Below are positions 48,011 through 59,720 of a stretch of 64,000 nucleotides of DNA, piece after piece. Position numbers and translations under genes: made by a program. The stretch is from Panulirus ornatus (Eukaryota; Arthropoda; Malacostraca; Decapoda; Palinuridae): NCBI RefSeq assembly GCF_036320965.1, contig NC_092249.1, positions 11,233,447 through 11,297,446 on the forward strand, written 5' to 3'. The notes under the pieces are model-generated. The model searched no databases. It had not been told where the DNA came from and saw only the letters and a program-made list of their open reading frames with translations. The first letter of the stretch is position 1. Each line of letters begins with the position of its first letter.

Positions 48011-48373
48011 TAAATGTATAATGTAATCTGTACACATCTCAGTCATTTCAAACCCTTCATTTTATATAATTGAGGCCAGTGAATTTGCCAGAATGAAGTT
48101 AAGAAAAGTAATATAGAGAGAGATCTAGGTATCAAGATAAATTGTATCATTTATGTTATGAGAGAACCATGTTTACTTTGCTATAATGAATAGCAAAATA
48201 GGTACAATTACAGCTGTCAGCTGTCTGGAGATGTTAGCCAGATTGTAAGGGAATCTGTGTCTAGCCCAAACCTCTTTGTTAAGAGAAGCCATTATTTCAG
48301 TTATCTGTCTTAATGGGCCTATGGGATGTTCATACACACTTTAATGTGTACGGGGTGGAGGCAGAATGTAACA
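47848..48373 (+). repeat. 3' LTR with internal (CT)n
   Basis: 526 bp starting TGTTACA and ending TGTAACA, short inverted termini that fit an LTR. Contains (CT)n at about 47948-48006, which may have expanded after insertion. The last 175 bp match the 5' LTR remnant. Confidence 0.78.
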
Positions 48374-48545
48374 CCAAATACTGCCATCAAACATTTAATT
48401 TCCAATACATTCACCCTTTTCTGTACTTTTTTTGAAGGGTCCATGCTTTGCCTCCATACAAGACCACTTCTTCTAAATTTTTCCATTCAAATTCACACTC
48501 TCTCTTCTTGCTACAAGTCCATGGGGAAATGAAACACAATAAGTC
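48374..48545 (-). mobile_element. RTE-B-like fragment, highly diverged
   Basis: On the - strand it parallels the RTE-A segment around LYGCEAW/VLEMRCLRT (text such as CATTTAATTTCCAATACATT), but with many differences. It has no usable frame and ends where RTE-A begins. Confidence 0.5.
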
Positions 48546-50601
48546 CCCAAGTGTACATCTCTCTTACCGTTTCAGTACTTTCTTGATCAAACCACCTCAC
48601 ACCACATATTGTCCTCAAACATCTCATTTCCAGCACATCCACCCTCCTTCGCACAACTCTATCCATAGCCCACGCCTCGCAACCATATAACATTGTTGGA
48701 ACCACTATTCCTTTAAACATACCCATTTTAGCTTTTCGAGATAACGTTCTCACCTTCCACACATTTTTCAATGCTCCCAGAACTTTTGCCCCCTCCCTCA
48801 CCCTATGACTCACTTCCACTTCCATGGTTCCATCCGCTGACAAATCCACTCCCAGATATCTAAAACACTTCACTTCCTCCAGTATTTCTCCATTCAAACT
48901 TACCTCCCAACTGACTTGTCCCTCAAACCTAGTGAGCCTAATAACCTTCCTCTTATTCACATTTACTCTCAACTTTCTTCTTTCACACACTTTACCAAAC
49001 TAATCACCAACTTCTGTAGTTTCTCACCCAAATCAGCCACCAACACTGTATCATCAGCGAACAACAACTGACTCACTTCCAAGCCCTCTCATCCATAACA
49101 GACTGCATACTTACCCCTCTCTCCAAAACTCTTGCATTCACCTCCCAAATAACCCCATCCATAAACAAATTAAACAACCATGGAGACATCACGCACCCCT
49201 GCCACAAACCTACATTCACTGAGAATTAATCACTTTCCTCTCTTCCTTCTCGTACACATGCCTTACATCCTCGATAAAAACTTTTCACTGCTTCTAGCAA
49301 CTTACCTTCCACACTATATGCTCTTAATACCTTCCACAAAGCATATGCCTTCTCCAGATCCATAAATGCTACATACAAATCCATCTGTTTTTCTAAGTAT
49401 TTCTCACATACATTTTTCAAAGCAAACACCTGATCCACACATCCTCTACCACTTCTGGAACCACATAGCTCTACCCCAATCTGATGCTCTGTACATGCCT
49501 TCACCCTCGCAATCAATACCCTCCCATATAATTTCCCAGGAATACTCAACAAACTTATACCTCTGTAATTTGAACACTCACCTTTATCCCCTTTGCCTTT
49601 ATACAGTGGCACTATGCATGCATTCCACCAATCCTCAGGCACTTCACCATGAACCATACATACATTGAATATTCTCACCAACCAGTCAACAACACAGTCA
49701 TCCCCTTTTTTAATAAATTCCATTGCAATACCATCCAACCCTGCCATCTTGCCGGCTTTCATCTTCTGCAAAGCTTTCACTACCTCTTCTCTGTTTACCA
49801 AACCATTCTCCCTGAACCTCTCACTTCAACCAAAACAACCTCTGCCACTCTATCATCAAACACATTCAACAAACCTTCAAAAAAATACTCACTCCATCTC
49901 ACCACTATTTATTATCACCTCCCCATTAGCCACCTTCACAGATGTTCCCATATGTTCTCTTGTCTTACACATTTTATTTACCTCCTTCCAAAATATCTTT
50001 TTATTCTCCCTAAAACTTAACGATACTCTCTCACCCTAACTCTCAACTGCCCTATTTCTCATCTCTTGCACCTTTCTCTTGACCTCCTGCCTCTCTCTTT
50101 TGTATATTTCCCAGTCATTGGCACTATTTCCCTGCAAAAATCACCCAAATGCCTTTCTTTTCTCCTTCACTAACAATCTTACTTCTTCATCCCACCACTC
50201 ACTTCCCTTTCTAATCTGCCCACCTCCCACCTTTCTCATGCCACAAGCATCTTTTGCACAAACCATCACAGCTTCCCTGAATACATCCAATTCCTCCCCT
50301 ACTCCCCTTTCGTCATTTGCTCTCACCTTTTTCCATTCTGCACTCAAATCTCTCTTGGTACTTACTCATACAAGTCTCCCTTTCAAGCTCACTTACTTTC
50401 ACCACTCTCTTCACCCCAACATTCTCTCTTCTTTTCTGAAAACCTCTACAAATCTTCACTTTCGCCTCCACAAGATAATGATCAGACATCCCTCCAGCTG
50501 CCCCTCTCAGCACATTAACATCCAAAAGTCTCTCTTTCACATGCCTATCAATTAACACATAGTTCAATAACGCTCTCTGGCCATCTCTCCTACTTACATA
50601 T
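48546..50601 (-). mobile_element. RTE-A fragment, endonuclease end to C-terminal region
   Basis: - strand from VREMY-type codons in the C-terminal domain through RT to YVSRRDGQRALL (50590). It lacks the 3' UTR and the endonuclease N-terminus. RT frame 49801-49226 is open for 191 codons, but DRVDRD has lost codons (EKAYALWKV). Stops and frameshifts are frequent in the linker. Confidence 0.83.
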
Positions 50602-51725
50602 GTATTCATTTACTTATTTATTTTGCTTTGTTGCTGTCTCTTGCATGTTCAAGCCCCAATCACTCAAAATCTTTTTCATTCCATCTTTTCACCTCCAATT
50701 TGGTCTCCCGCTTTTCCTCGTTCCCTCCACCTCTGACACACATACCCCCTTTGTCAATCTTTCCTCACTCATTCTCGCCATGAAACCATATGAAAACACC
50801 CTCTTCTGCTCTCTCAACCACACTCTTTTTATTACCACACATCTCTCTTACCCTATTATTACTTACTCGATCAAATCACCTCACACCACATACTGTCCAC
50901 AAACATCTCGTTTCCAGTACATTCACCCTCCTCCGCACAACTCTATCTATTGCCCATGCCTTGCAACCATATAACTTACATATGAATCACATGTATACTT
51001 ATTCATATCTCCCTCCACACAGCTCTATCTATTGCCCATGCCTTGCAACCATATAACTTACATATGTATCATATGTATACATATCTATATCTCTCTCTTT
51101 TTAAACCAGGTATTCCCAATCATCAGTCCTTCTTCAGCACACAAATCTACAAGCTCTTCACCATTTCCATTTACAACACAGGACACCCCATGTACACCAA
51201 TTATACCCTATACTGCCACATTCAAATCACCCATCACTATAACCCGGTCTCGTGTATCAAAGCTGCTAACACACTCACTCAGCTGTTCCCAAAACACTTG
51301 CCTCTCATGATCTTTCTTCTCATGCCCTGGTGCATATGCACTAATAATCACCCATATCTCTCTATCCACTTTCAGTTTTACCCATATCAATCTAGAGTTT
51401 ACTTTCTTACACTCTATCACATACTCCGACAACTCCTGCTTCAGGAGTAGTGCCACTCCTTCCTTTGCTCTTGTCCACTCACTAACCCCTGACTACTCCC
51501 AAGACATTCCCAACCCACTCTTCCCATTTACCCTTGAGCTTCGTTTCACTCAGAGCCAAAACATCCAGGTTCCTTTCCTCAAACTTACTACCTATCTCTC
51601 CTTTTTCTCATCTTGGTTACATCCACACACATTTAGACACCCCAAGCTAAGCCTTCGAGAAGGATGAGCACTCCCTGCAAGACTCCTTCTATTTCCCCTT
51701 TTAGAAATTCAAAATACTAAGACAT
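50602..51725 (-). mobile_element. RTE-A copy with RT deleted, plus 82-bp duplication
   Basis: The tail at 50602 joins directly to the C-terminal domain, with the 3' UTR deleted after TTGCTGTCTC. The C-terminal domain ends at about 50985. An 82-bp tandem duplication (50941-51022 and 51023-51104) follows, then the endonuclease part (51090-51690) to the ORF start. The whole RT is missing. Confidence 0.8.
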
Positions 51726-52210
51726 ATATATACTAAAAATCCTAACTAACCAGTCAACAACACTGCCACCCCCTTTCTTCAGAAAGTCGACTGTAGCCCC
51801 ATCTACTCTAAATGCTATCCAATGCTTCATCTAATGCAAGGCATTCACAACCTCTCTTGTTGCCAAACCATATGCCATGACTCTAGTTTTACATAGCTCC
51901 ATGTCCCAAACACAGCACATCTGTCATCCTATTACCTAAATAATCAACAGTCCTTCAAAATACTCATTCCATCTCCTCCCAAAACATTTTTGTCATTCTC
52001 CCTGAAATATGCTATACTCTCTCACCCTAACTCTCATTTGTCCTTTTTTTCAGCCACTACATCCTCCTCTCAACCTACTGTAGCTCCCTTGTATGTGCAT
52101 TCCTTCCCTGCAGGTAATGCCCATACACTTCTCTTTTCCTAGCAATTTTACTTCCTCATCCCACCACCCTTTCTCACATGTCAACATCCTACCTTCTGCA
52201 TGCCACAAAA
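51726..52210 (-). mobile_element. RTE-B-like fragment, linker to start of RT
   Basis: Minus-strand codons resembling FLKKGGGSVVDWLV, then a diverged linker with RRMWW-type text. It is clearly related to RTE-A but far more diverged and without a usable frame. Confidence 0.6.
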
Positions 52211-53454
52211 TTCTCTTGCATAGGAAAAAATAATACAAATATTTAGTCCATACATAAATACACATTCTAAATACTGACCAAGGCACACATAAGTACACCA
52301 GTCTCATATAAAACTAAATAGTAGTAGTTTTAATATAAAGAAGAAAGGAAAAGGATACATGTCACAAGATGGAAAAAGCCAATCAGGTACCAATACACCA
52401 TGACAGCATTTGATCCTAGAAAATTGTGAGCTTTAATTGGCTGGAAACAAGGAGGCTGATCCCGTCATCCTGGTGGCAGTTGTCTAGCTGAAGACAGGCT
52501 CAAAACATGCCAGCTGCCATGATCACAATTAAGTGAGTGAGGACAAGTGCCTCCTCACTACAAATCTCAGGCTTGGAAGTTGTTGACCCTAATACTCCCA
52601 GAGAAAATATATCATGCTTACAGGATACCCTGCAAGGGAAAGAAACAATGCAAATACATATTACACAGTACCTGTGATGATGAAGTGAGGAAAGAGGTAA
52701 GTTTTGCTGTGTTGTTACTACTTGATATCCTAGAATGTTCAAATGGATCCATATCACCCCCAACTCCAATGTAATCTTCTGGCATTGGTAGCTGATTATC
52801 TTTTCCTATACTTATATGTATAGGTTTCTGTGTCCACTTGTTACGTGTGACAATTTCATCTGTCTGCACCTCTTCACAAAGTGCATCTTCATTTGTCTGT
52901 ACATGTATCTGAAAAATATAGCTAAACATTACTGGTGGCCTTCTGTGTCAATGGAATACATAAAATATTGTAAATCTTCATGCACTTCAAAAAATATTCT
53001 CATAAATAGGTTAGAAATAGAGTATTCTGGCACAATGAGCATATCAATGTTTTAAGTATAAGCAAATATGTATTTCAAATGAAAAGTAAATTCAGAGAGA
53101 GTTTTTCAAACAAAGTCTAAACTATGCCTGAAGCTTATAATCTCATAAAGGAATCAATTCTGGTGTGCACTGTAAATCTTCAAATAGAAAGGATACTCTC
53201 AAGTTTATCTGGAACCATTCATTTCTTAGCTCAAAGAGCCCTTCAGAGTCTGGGGCCATGCTGGAATTAGACAAACTGATTAGAATATACATATGGTTTC
53301 CTTGATGCATCACATATGTTTGGTTTACGGTGTCACAGCCACCTACAAATCCTCCCGTCTTTTCTATCACTGCACCACCTGTGCTATCACTAATATCCAC
53401 ATCAATGACCCATTCAATCTTTGCCATCAACTATCTCTATCTATATCTCTGACA
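52211..53454. other. Island of non-repeat sequence, probably a host gene region
   Basis: About 1.2 kb free of RTE-A. It contains one exon-like segment (52672-52908, - strand). The flanking sequence is AT-rich and intron-like. A - strand open stretch (53430-53143, with NHMYILISLSN and FELRNEWFQINLR) could be another exon, but splice sites were not convincing. Confidence 0.5.
52672..52908 (-). CDS. Host coding exon, unrecognised protein
   Basis: On the - strand an acceptor TATATTTTTCAG (ending 52909) is followed by 79 in-frame codons and a donor CAG|GTACTG (52671). Both edges are in phase 0. The peptide is acidic and polar: HVQTNEDALCEEVQTDEIV, RNKWTQKPIHISIGKDN and EDYIGVGGDMDPFEH, then a Ser/Thr-rich end. 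The VQTN/VQTD repeats hint at a structural or cytoskeletal protein, but I do not recognise the family. Next exons on either side were not identified with confidence. Confidence 0.5.
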
Positions 53455-53629
53455 GCATTCCCTTGGGGAACTCCCATCAAAGGGTTGGTCATGACAAAAG
53501 AAACTCCACTTATCACTGTCCTTAAATGCCTCCCTGTCATACACCATTCCATGCATTCTTCCACCAATTCTCTCCTAATACTCTTCCACTCTATTCCCCA
53601 TAACACAGGTGGTCTACCTCTTATTTCTA
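53455..53629 (-). mobile_element. RTE-B 3' end fragment
   Basis: Matches 29105-29290 (shared CATACACCATTC(C/T)ATGCATT and CACAGGTGGTCT(A/T)CCTCTT). It abuts the tail of an RTE-A copy. Confidence 0.65.
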
Positions 53630-56600
53630 TTATTTATTTTGCTTTGTCGCTGTCTCCCGCGTTAGCGAGGCAGCGCAAGGAAACAGACGAAAGAATGGCC
53701 CAACCCACCCACATACAAATGTATATACATACACGTCCACAAACGCAAATATACATACCTATACATCTCAATGTATACATATATATACACACACAGACAT
53801 CTACATATGTACACATGTACATAATTCATACTGTGTGCCTTTATTCATTCCCATCGCCACCTCACCACACATGGAATAACAACCCCCTCCCCCCCTCATG
53901 TGTGTGAGGTAGCGCCAGGTAAAGACAAAAAAGGCCACACTCGTGCACACTCAGTCTCTAGTCATGAAGTAATGCACCGAAACCACAGCTCCCTTTCCAC
54001 ATCCAGGCCCCAAACAAATTTCCGTAGTTCACCCCAGATGCTTCACATGCCCTGGTTCAATCCACTGACAGCATGTCGACCCCGGTACACCACATCATTC
54101 CAATTCACTCTATTCCTTGCACGCCTTTCACCCTCCTGCATGTTCAGGCCCCGATCACTCAAAATCTTTTTCACTCCATCTTTCCACCTCCAATTTGGTC
54201 TCCCACTTCTCGTTCCCTCCACCTCCGACACATATATCCTCTTGGTCAATCTTTCCTCACTCATTCTCTCCATGTGACCACACCATTTCGAAACACCCTC
54301 TTCTGCTCTCTCAACCACACTCCTTTTATTACCACACATCTCTCTTACCCTTACATTACTTACTCGATCAAACCACCTCACACCACATATTGTCCTAAAA
54401 CATCTCATTTCCAGCACATCCACCCTCCTGCGCACAACTCTATCCATAGCCCAAGCCTTGCAACCATACATCGTTGGAACCACTATTCCTTTAAACATAG
54501 CCATTTTTGCTCTCTGAAATAATGTTCTCGACTTCCAAACATTCTTCAGGGCTCCCAGAATTTTCGCCCCTCCCCCACCCTATGATTCACTTCTGCTTCC
54601 ATGGTTCCATCCGCTGCCAGATCCACTCCCAGATATCTAAAACACTTTATTTCCTCCAATTTTCTTCATTCAAACTTACCTCCCAATTGACTGGTCCCTC
54701 AACCCTACTGTACCTAATAACCTTGCTCTTAGTCACATTTACTCTCAGCTTTCTTCTTTCACACACTTTCCCAAACTCAGTCACCAGCTTCTGCAGCTCC
54801 TCACCCAAATCAGCCACCAGAGCTGTATCATCAGCAAACAACTGACTCGCTTCCCAAGCTCTCTCATCCACAACAGACTGCATACTTGCGCCTCTTTCCA
54901 AAACTCTTGCAATCACCTCCCTAACAACCCAATCCATAAACACATTAAACAACCATGGAGACATCACACACCCCTGCCGCAAACCAACATTCAATGAGAA
55001 CCAATCACTTTCCTCTCTTTCTACTTATACACATGCCTTACATCCTCGATAAAAACTTTTCACTCCTTCTAACAACTTACCTCCCACACCATATATTCAT
55101 AATACCTTCCACAGAGCATCTCTATCAACGCTATCATATGCCTTCTCCAGATCCATAAATGCTACATACAAATCCATTTGTTTTTCTAAGTACTTCTCAC
55201 GTACACTTTTCAAAGCAAACACCTGATCCACACATCCTCTACCACTTCTGAAACCCCACTGTTCTTTCTCATTCTGATGCTCTGTATATGCTTCACCCTC
55301 TCAATCAACACCCTCCCATATAATGTCCCAGGAATACTCAACAAACCTATACCTCTGTAATTTGAGCACTCACTCTTATCCCCTTCGCCTATGTACAATA
55401 GCACTATGCAAGCATTCTGCCACTCTTCAGACACCTCACCAAGAGTCATGCATACATTAGATAACCTCAATAACCAGTCAACAATACAGTAACCCCCTTT
55501 TTTAATAAGTTCCACTGCAATACGATCCAAACCCGCTGCCTTGCCAGCTTTCATCTTCCGCAAAGCTTCTACTACCTCTTCTCTGTTTACCAAATCATTT
55601 TCCCTAACTATCTCACTTTGCACACCACCTCAACCAAAACACCCTATATCTGCCACTCTATCATCAAACACAATAACAAACCTTCAAAATACTCACTCCA
55701 TCTCCTTCTCACATCACCACTACTTGTTATCACCTCCCCATTTGTTCCCTTGTCTTACGCACTTTATTTACCTCCTTCCAAAACATCTTTTTATTCTCCC
55801 TAAAATTTAATGATACTCTCTCACCCTAATTCTCATTTACCCTCTTTTTTGTCTCTTGCACCTTTCTCTTGACCTCCGGCCTCTTTCTTTTATATATCTC
55901 CCACTCATTTGCATTATTTCCCTGCAAAAATCGTCCAAATGCCTCTCATTCTTTTCTTTCACTAATAATCTTACTTCTTCATCCCACCACTCACTACCCT
56001 TTCTAATCTGCCCACCTCCCACGCTTCTCATGCCACAAGCATCTTTTGCACAAGCCATTACTGCTTCCCTAAACACATCTCATTCTTTCCCCACTCCCCT
56101 TACGTCCTATGTCCTCACCTTTTCCCATTCTGTACTTAATCTCTCCTGGTACTTCCTCATACAAGTCTCCTTAACAAGCTCACTCACTCTCACCACTCTC
56201 TTCACCCCAACATTCTCTCTTCTTTTCTGAAAACCTCTACAAATCTTCACCTTCGCCTCCACAAGATAATGATCAGACATCCCTCCAGTTGCACCTCTCA
56301 GCACATTAACATCCAAAAGTCTCACTTTCACACACCTATCGATTAACAAGTAATCCAATAACGCTCTCTGGCCATCTCTCCTACTTACATATGTATACTT
56401 ATGTATATCTCTCTTTTCAAACCAGGTATTCCCATTTTAAACCAGGTATTCCCAATCACCAGTCCCTTATCAGCACATAAATCTACAAGCTTTTCACCAT
56501 TAAAATTTACAACACTGAACACCCCATGCACACCAATTATTCCCTCAACCTCCACATTACTCACCTTTGCATTCAAATGAACCATTAGTATAACCCGGTC

Positions 56601-57032
56601 TTGTGCATCAAAACTACTAACACACTCACTCAGCTGCTCCCAAAACACCTGCCTCTCATGAGCTTTCTTCTCATGCCCGGGTGCATATGCACCAATAATC
56701 ACCCATCTCTCTCCATCCACTTTCAGTTTCACCCATATCAATCTAGAATTTACTTTCTTCCACTCTATCGCATACTCCCACCACTCCTGTTTCAGGAGTA
56801 GTGCTACTCCTTCCCTTGCTCTTGTTCTCTCACTAATTCCTGAATTTACTCCGAAGACATTCCCAAACCACTCTTCCCCTTTACCCTTGAGCTTCATTTC
56901 ACTCAGAGACAAAACATCCAGGTTTCTTTCCTCAAACATACCACCTACCTCTCGTTTTTTCTCATCTTGGTTACATGCACACACATTTAGATACCCCAAT
57001 CTGAGCCTTTGAGGAGAATGGTGACTCCTTCT
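53630..57032 (-). mobile_element. RTE-A near-complete copy, long 3' UTR
   Basis: - strand tail at 53630, long 3' UTR (53640-54030), C-terminal domain, RT (LFADDTALVAD near 54830), linker and endonuclease to LGYLNVC near the ORF start (57020). The leader is replaced by an inverted leader piece. It is broken by many frameshifts and stops. The endonuclease frame 57038-56385 is open for 217 codons, with D changed in GDLN (VHLNAKVS). A duplicated TTTTAAACCAGGTATTCCCA occurs near 56430. Confidence 0.85.
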
Positions 57033-57117
57033 TCCCACGCATTACTCACGTGTCGTAGAAGGCGACTAAAGGGGATGGGAGTGGGGGGCTAAAAATCCTC
57101 CCCTTCTTGTATTTTGA
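57033..57117 (+). mobile_element. Inverted RTE-A leader piece
   Basis: Leader sequence (CCCACGCATTACTCACGTGT to CTTCTTGTATTTTGA) in + orientation, head to head with the - strand ORF start at its left and facing the tail of the next - strand copy. Confidence 0.8.
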
Positions 57118-58591
57118 CATATTTATTTATTTTTATTTATTTTGCTTTGTTGCTGTCTCCCATGTTTGCGAGGTAGCGCAAGGAAACAGACGAAAGGATG
57201 GCCCAAACCGCCCATATACACATGTATATACATACACGTCCACACATGCAAATATACATACCTATACATCTCAATGTACACATATATATACACACACAGA
57301 CATATACATATATACACATGTACATAATTCATACTGCCTGCCTTTATTTGTTCCCATCGCCACCTCACCACACATGGAATAACAACCCCCTCCCCCCTCA
57401 TGTGCTAGGAAAAGACACCAAAGGCCCCATTCGTTCACACTCACTCTCTAGATGTCATGTAATATTGCACCAAAACCACAGCTCCCTTTCCACATCCAGG
57501 CTACACACAACTTTCCATGGTTTACCCCAGACGCTTCACATGCCTTGGTTCAATCCATTGACAGCATGTCGACCCCGGTATACCACATCGTTCCAATTCA
57601 CTCTATTCCTTGCACAACTTTCACCCTCCTGCACGTTCAAGCCCCAATCACTATAAATCTTTTTCACTCCATCTTTCCACCTCCAATTTGGTCTCCCATT
57701 TCTCCTCGTTCCCTCTCCCTCTGACACATATACCCTCTTGGTCAATCTTTCCTCACTCATTCTCTCCATGTGACCAAACCATTTCAAAACACCCTCTTCT
57801 GCTCTCTCAACCACACTCTTTTTATTTCCACACATCTCTCTTACCCTTACATTACTTACTCGATCAAACCACCTCACACCACATATTGTCCTCAAACATC
57901 TCATTTCCAGCACATCCACCCTCCTGCGCACAACTCTATCCATAGCCCACGCCTCACAACCATACAACATTGTTGGAACCACTATTCCTTCAAACATACC
58001 CATTTTTGCTTTCCAAGATGATGTTCTCGACTTCCAAACATTCTTCAAGGCTCCCAGGATTTTCGCCCCCTCCCCCACCCTATGATTCACTTCCGCTTCC
58101 ATGGTTCCATCCGCTGCCAGAACCACTCCCAGATATCTAAAACACTTTACTTCCTCCAGTTTTTCTCCATTCAAACTTACCTCCCAATTGACTTGACCCT
58201 CAACCCTACTGTACCTAATAACCTTGCTCTTATTCACATTTACTCTTAACTTTCTTCTTTCACACACTCTACCAAACTCAGTCACCAGCTTCTGCAGTTT
58301 CTTACATGAATCAGCCACCAGCGCTGTATCATCAGCGAACAACAACTGACTCACTTCCCAAGCTCTCTCATCCACAACAGAATGCATACTTGCCCCACTT
58401 TCCAAAACTCTTGTATTCACCTCCCTAACAACCCCATCCATAAACAAATTAAACAACCACGGAGACATCACACACCCCTACCGCAAACCCACATTCACTG
58501 AGAACCAATCACTTTCCTCTCTTCCTAAACGTACACATGCCTTACATCCTCGATAAAAACTTTTCATTGCTTCTAACAACTTGCCTCCCAA
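57118..58591 (-). mobile_element. RTE-A fragment, long 3' UTR, RT truncated
   Basis: - strand tail (TTTATTTATTTTTATTTATT), long 3' UTR with a deletion near 57400, C-terminal domain and RT back to GGKLLEAMKSF. The frame 58471-57536 is open for 311 codons and carries SPWLFNLFMD, LLFADDTALVADS and KCFRYLGVVLAADG. It ends just before the LRQG motif codons, where a stop (TAG near 58479) breaks the frame. It is one of the longest clean RT C-terminal frames in the window. Confidence 0.85.
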
Positions 58592-58697
58592 GTTATACAC
58601 ATGTACATAAATTCATACTGTCTACCTTTATTCATTCCCATTGAAACCTCGTCACACATGAAATACCAACCCCATCCCACCGCATGTGTGTGAGGTA
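58592..58697 (-). mobile_element. RTE-A long 3' UTR scrap
   Basis: About 105 bp of the long-form 3' UTR (TTATTCATTCCCATTG and CGCATGTGTGTGAGGTAG) next to (TA)n, without the terminal stem-loop. Confidence 0.75.
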
Positions 58698-58701
58698 GTG
58701 T

Positions 58702-58771
<70 letters not shown>
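58698..58771. repeat. (TA)n microsatellite
   Basis: About 70 bp of TA between an RTE-A 3' UTR scrap and the tail of the next - strand copy. Confidence 0.95.
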
Positions 58772-59682
58772 TATTTTTTTTTTTGCTTTGTCGCTGTCTC
58801 CCACGTTTGCAAGGTAGCGCAAGGAAACAGACGCAAGAAATGGCCCAACCCACCCCCATACACATGTATATACATACGTCCACACACGCAAATATACATA
58901 CCTACACAGCTTTCCATGGTTTAACCCAGACGCTTCACATGCCCTGATTCAATCCACTGACAGCATGTCAACCCCGGTATACCGTATCGATCCAATTCAC
59001 TCTATTCCTTGCCCTCCTTTCACCCTCCTGCATGTTCAGGCCCCGATCACACAAAATCTTTTTCACTCCATCTTTCCACCTCCAATTTGGTCTCCCACTT
59101 CTCCTCGTTCCCTCCACCTCCGACACATATATCCTCTTGGTCAATCTTTCCTCACTCATTCTCTCCATGTGCCCAAACCATTTCAAAACACCCTCTTCTG
59201 CTCTCTCAACCACGCTCTTTTTATTTCCACACATCTCTCTTACCCTTATGTTACTTACTCGATCAAACCACCTCACACCACATATTGTCCTCAAACATCT
59301 CATTTCCAGCACATCCATCCTCCTGCGCACAACTCTATCCATAGCCCATGCCTCGCAACCATACAACATTGTTGGAACCACTATTCCTTCAAACATACCC
59401 ATTTTTGCTTTCCGAGATAATGTTCTCGCCTTCCACACATTCTTCAAGGCTCCCAGGATTTTCGCCCCCTCCCCCACCCTATGATCCACTTCCGCTTCCA
59501 TGGTTCCATCCGCTGCCAGATCCACTCCCAGATATCTAAAACACTTTACTTCCTCCAGTTTTTCTCCATTCAAACTTACCTCCCAATTGACTTGACCCTC
59601 AACCCTACTGTACCTAATAACCTTGCTCTTATTCACATTTACTCTTAACTTTCTTCTTTCACACACTTTACCAAACTCAGTC
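58772..59682 (-). mobile_element. RTE-A fragment, short 3' UTR, clean C-terminal frame
   Basis: T-run tail, short 3' UTR, and C-terminal domain to the KLVTEFGKVCERRKL codons. The frame 59684-58968 is open for 238 codons with no break (KCFRYLGVDLAADG, LYGCEAWAMDR, GRPNWRWKDGVKK). It ends abruptly in (TA)n at 59683 and lacks the RT catalytic box. Confidence 0.87.
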
Positions 59683-59685
59683 ACA

Positions 59686-59702
<17 letters not shown>
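59683..59702. repeat. (TA)n microsatellite
   Basis: A short TA run followed by a T-run, joining the truncated 5' edge of one - strand RTE-A to the tail of another. Confidence 0.9.

Positions 59703-59720
<18 letters not shown>

Larger units (their letters stand above)
34638..48373 (+). mobile_element. Gmr1-like Ty3/gypsy LTR retrotransposon, interrupted
   Basis: A 5' LTR remnant, primer-binding site, gag, protease, integrase, RT, RNase H, polypurine tract and 3' LTR occur in that order. Integrase precedes RT, the order typical of Ty1/copia. Among gypsy-type elements it is known from the Gmr1-like group. Gag carries a SCAN-like segment, which fits that group. An 8.2-kb block (35822-44070) is inserted in gag. 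The rest of pol has many frameshifts, so the element is dead. The host part without the insertion is about 5.5 kb. Confidence 0.8.

Noticed and set aside
48448..48990. A distinct gene after the 3' LTR
   Set aside because: It resolves into an RTE-B-like scrap followed by - strand RTE-A.
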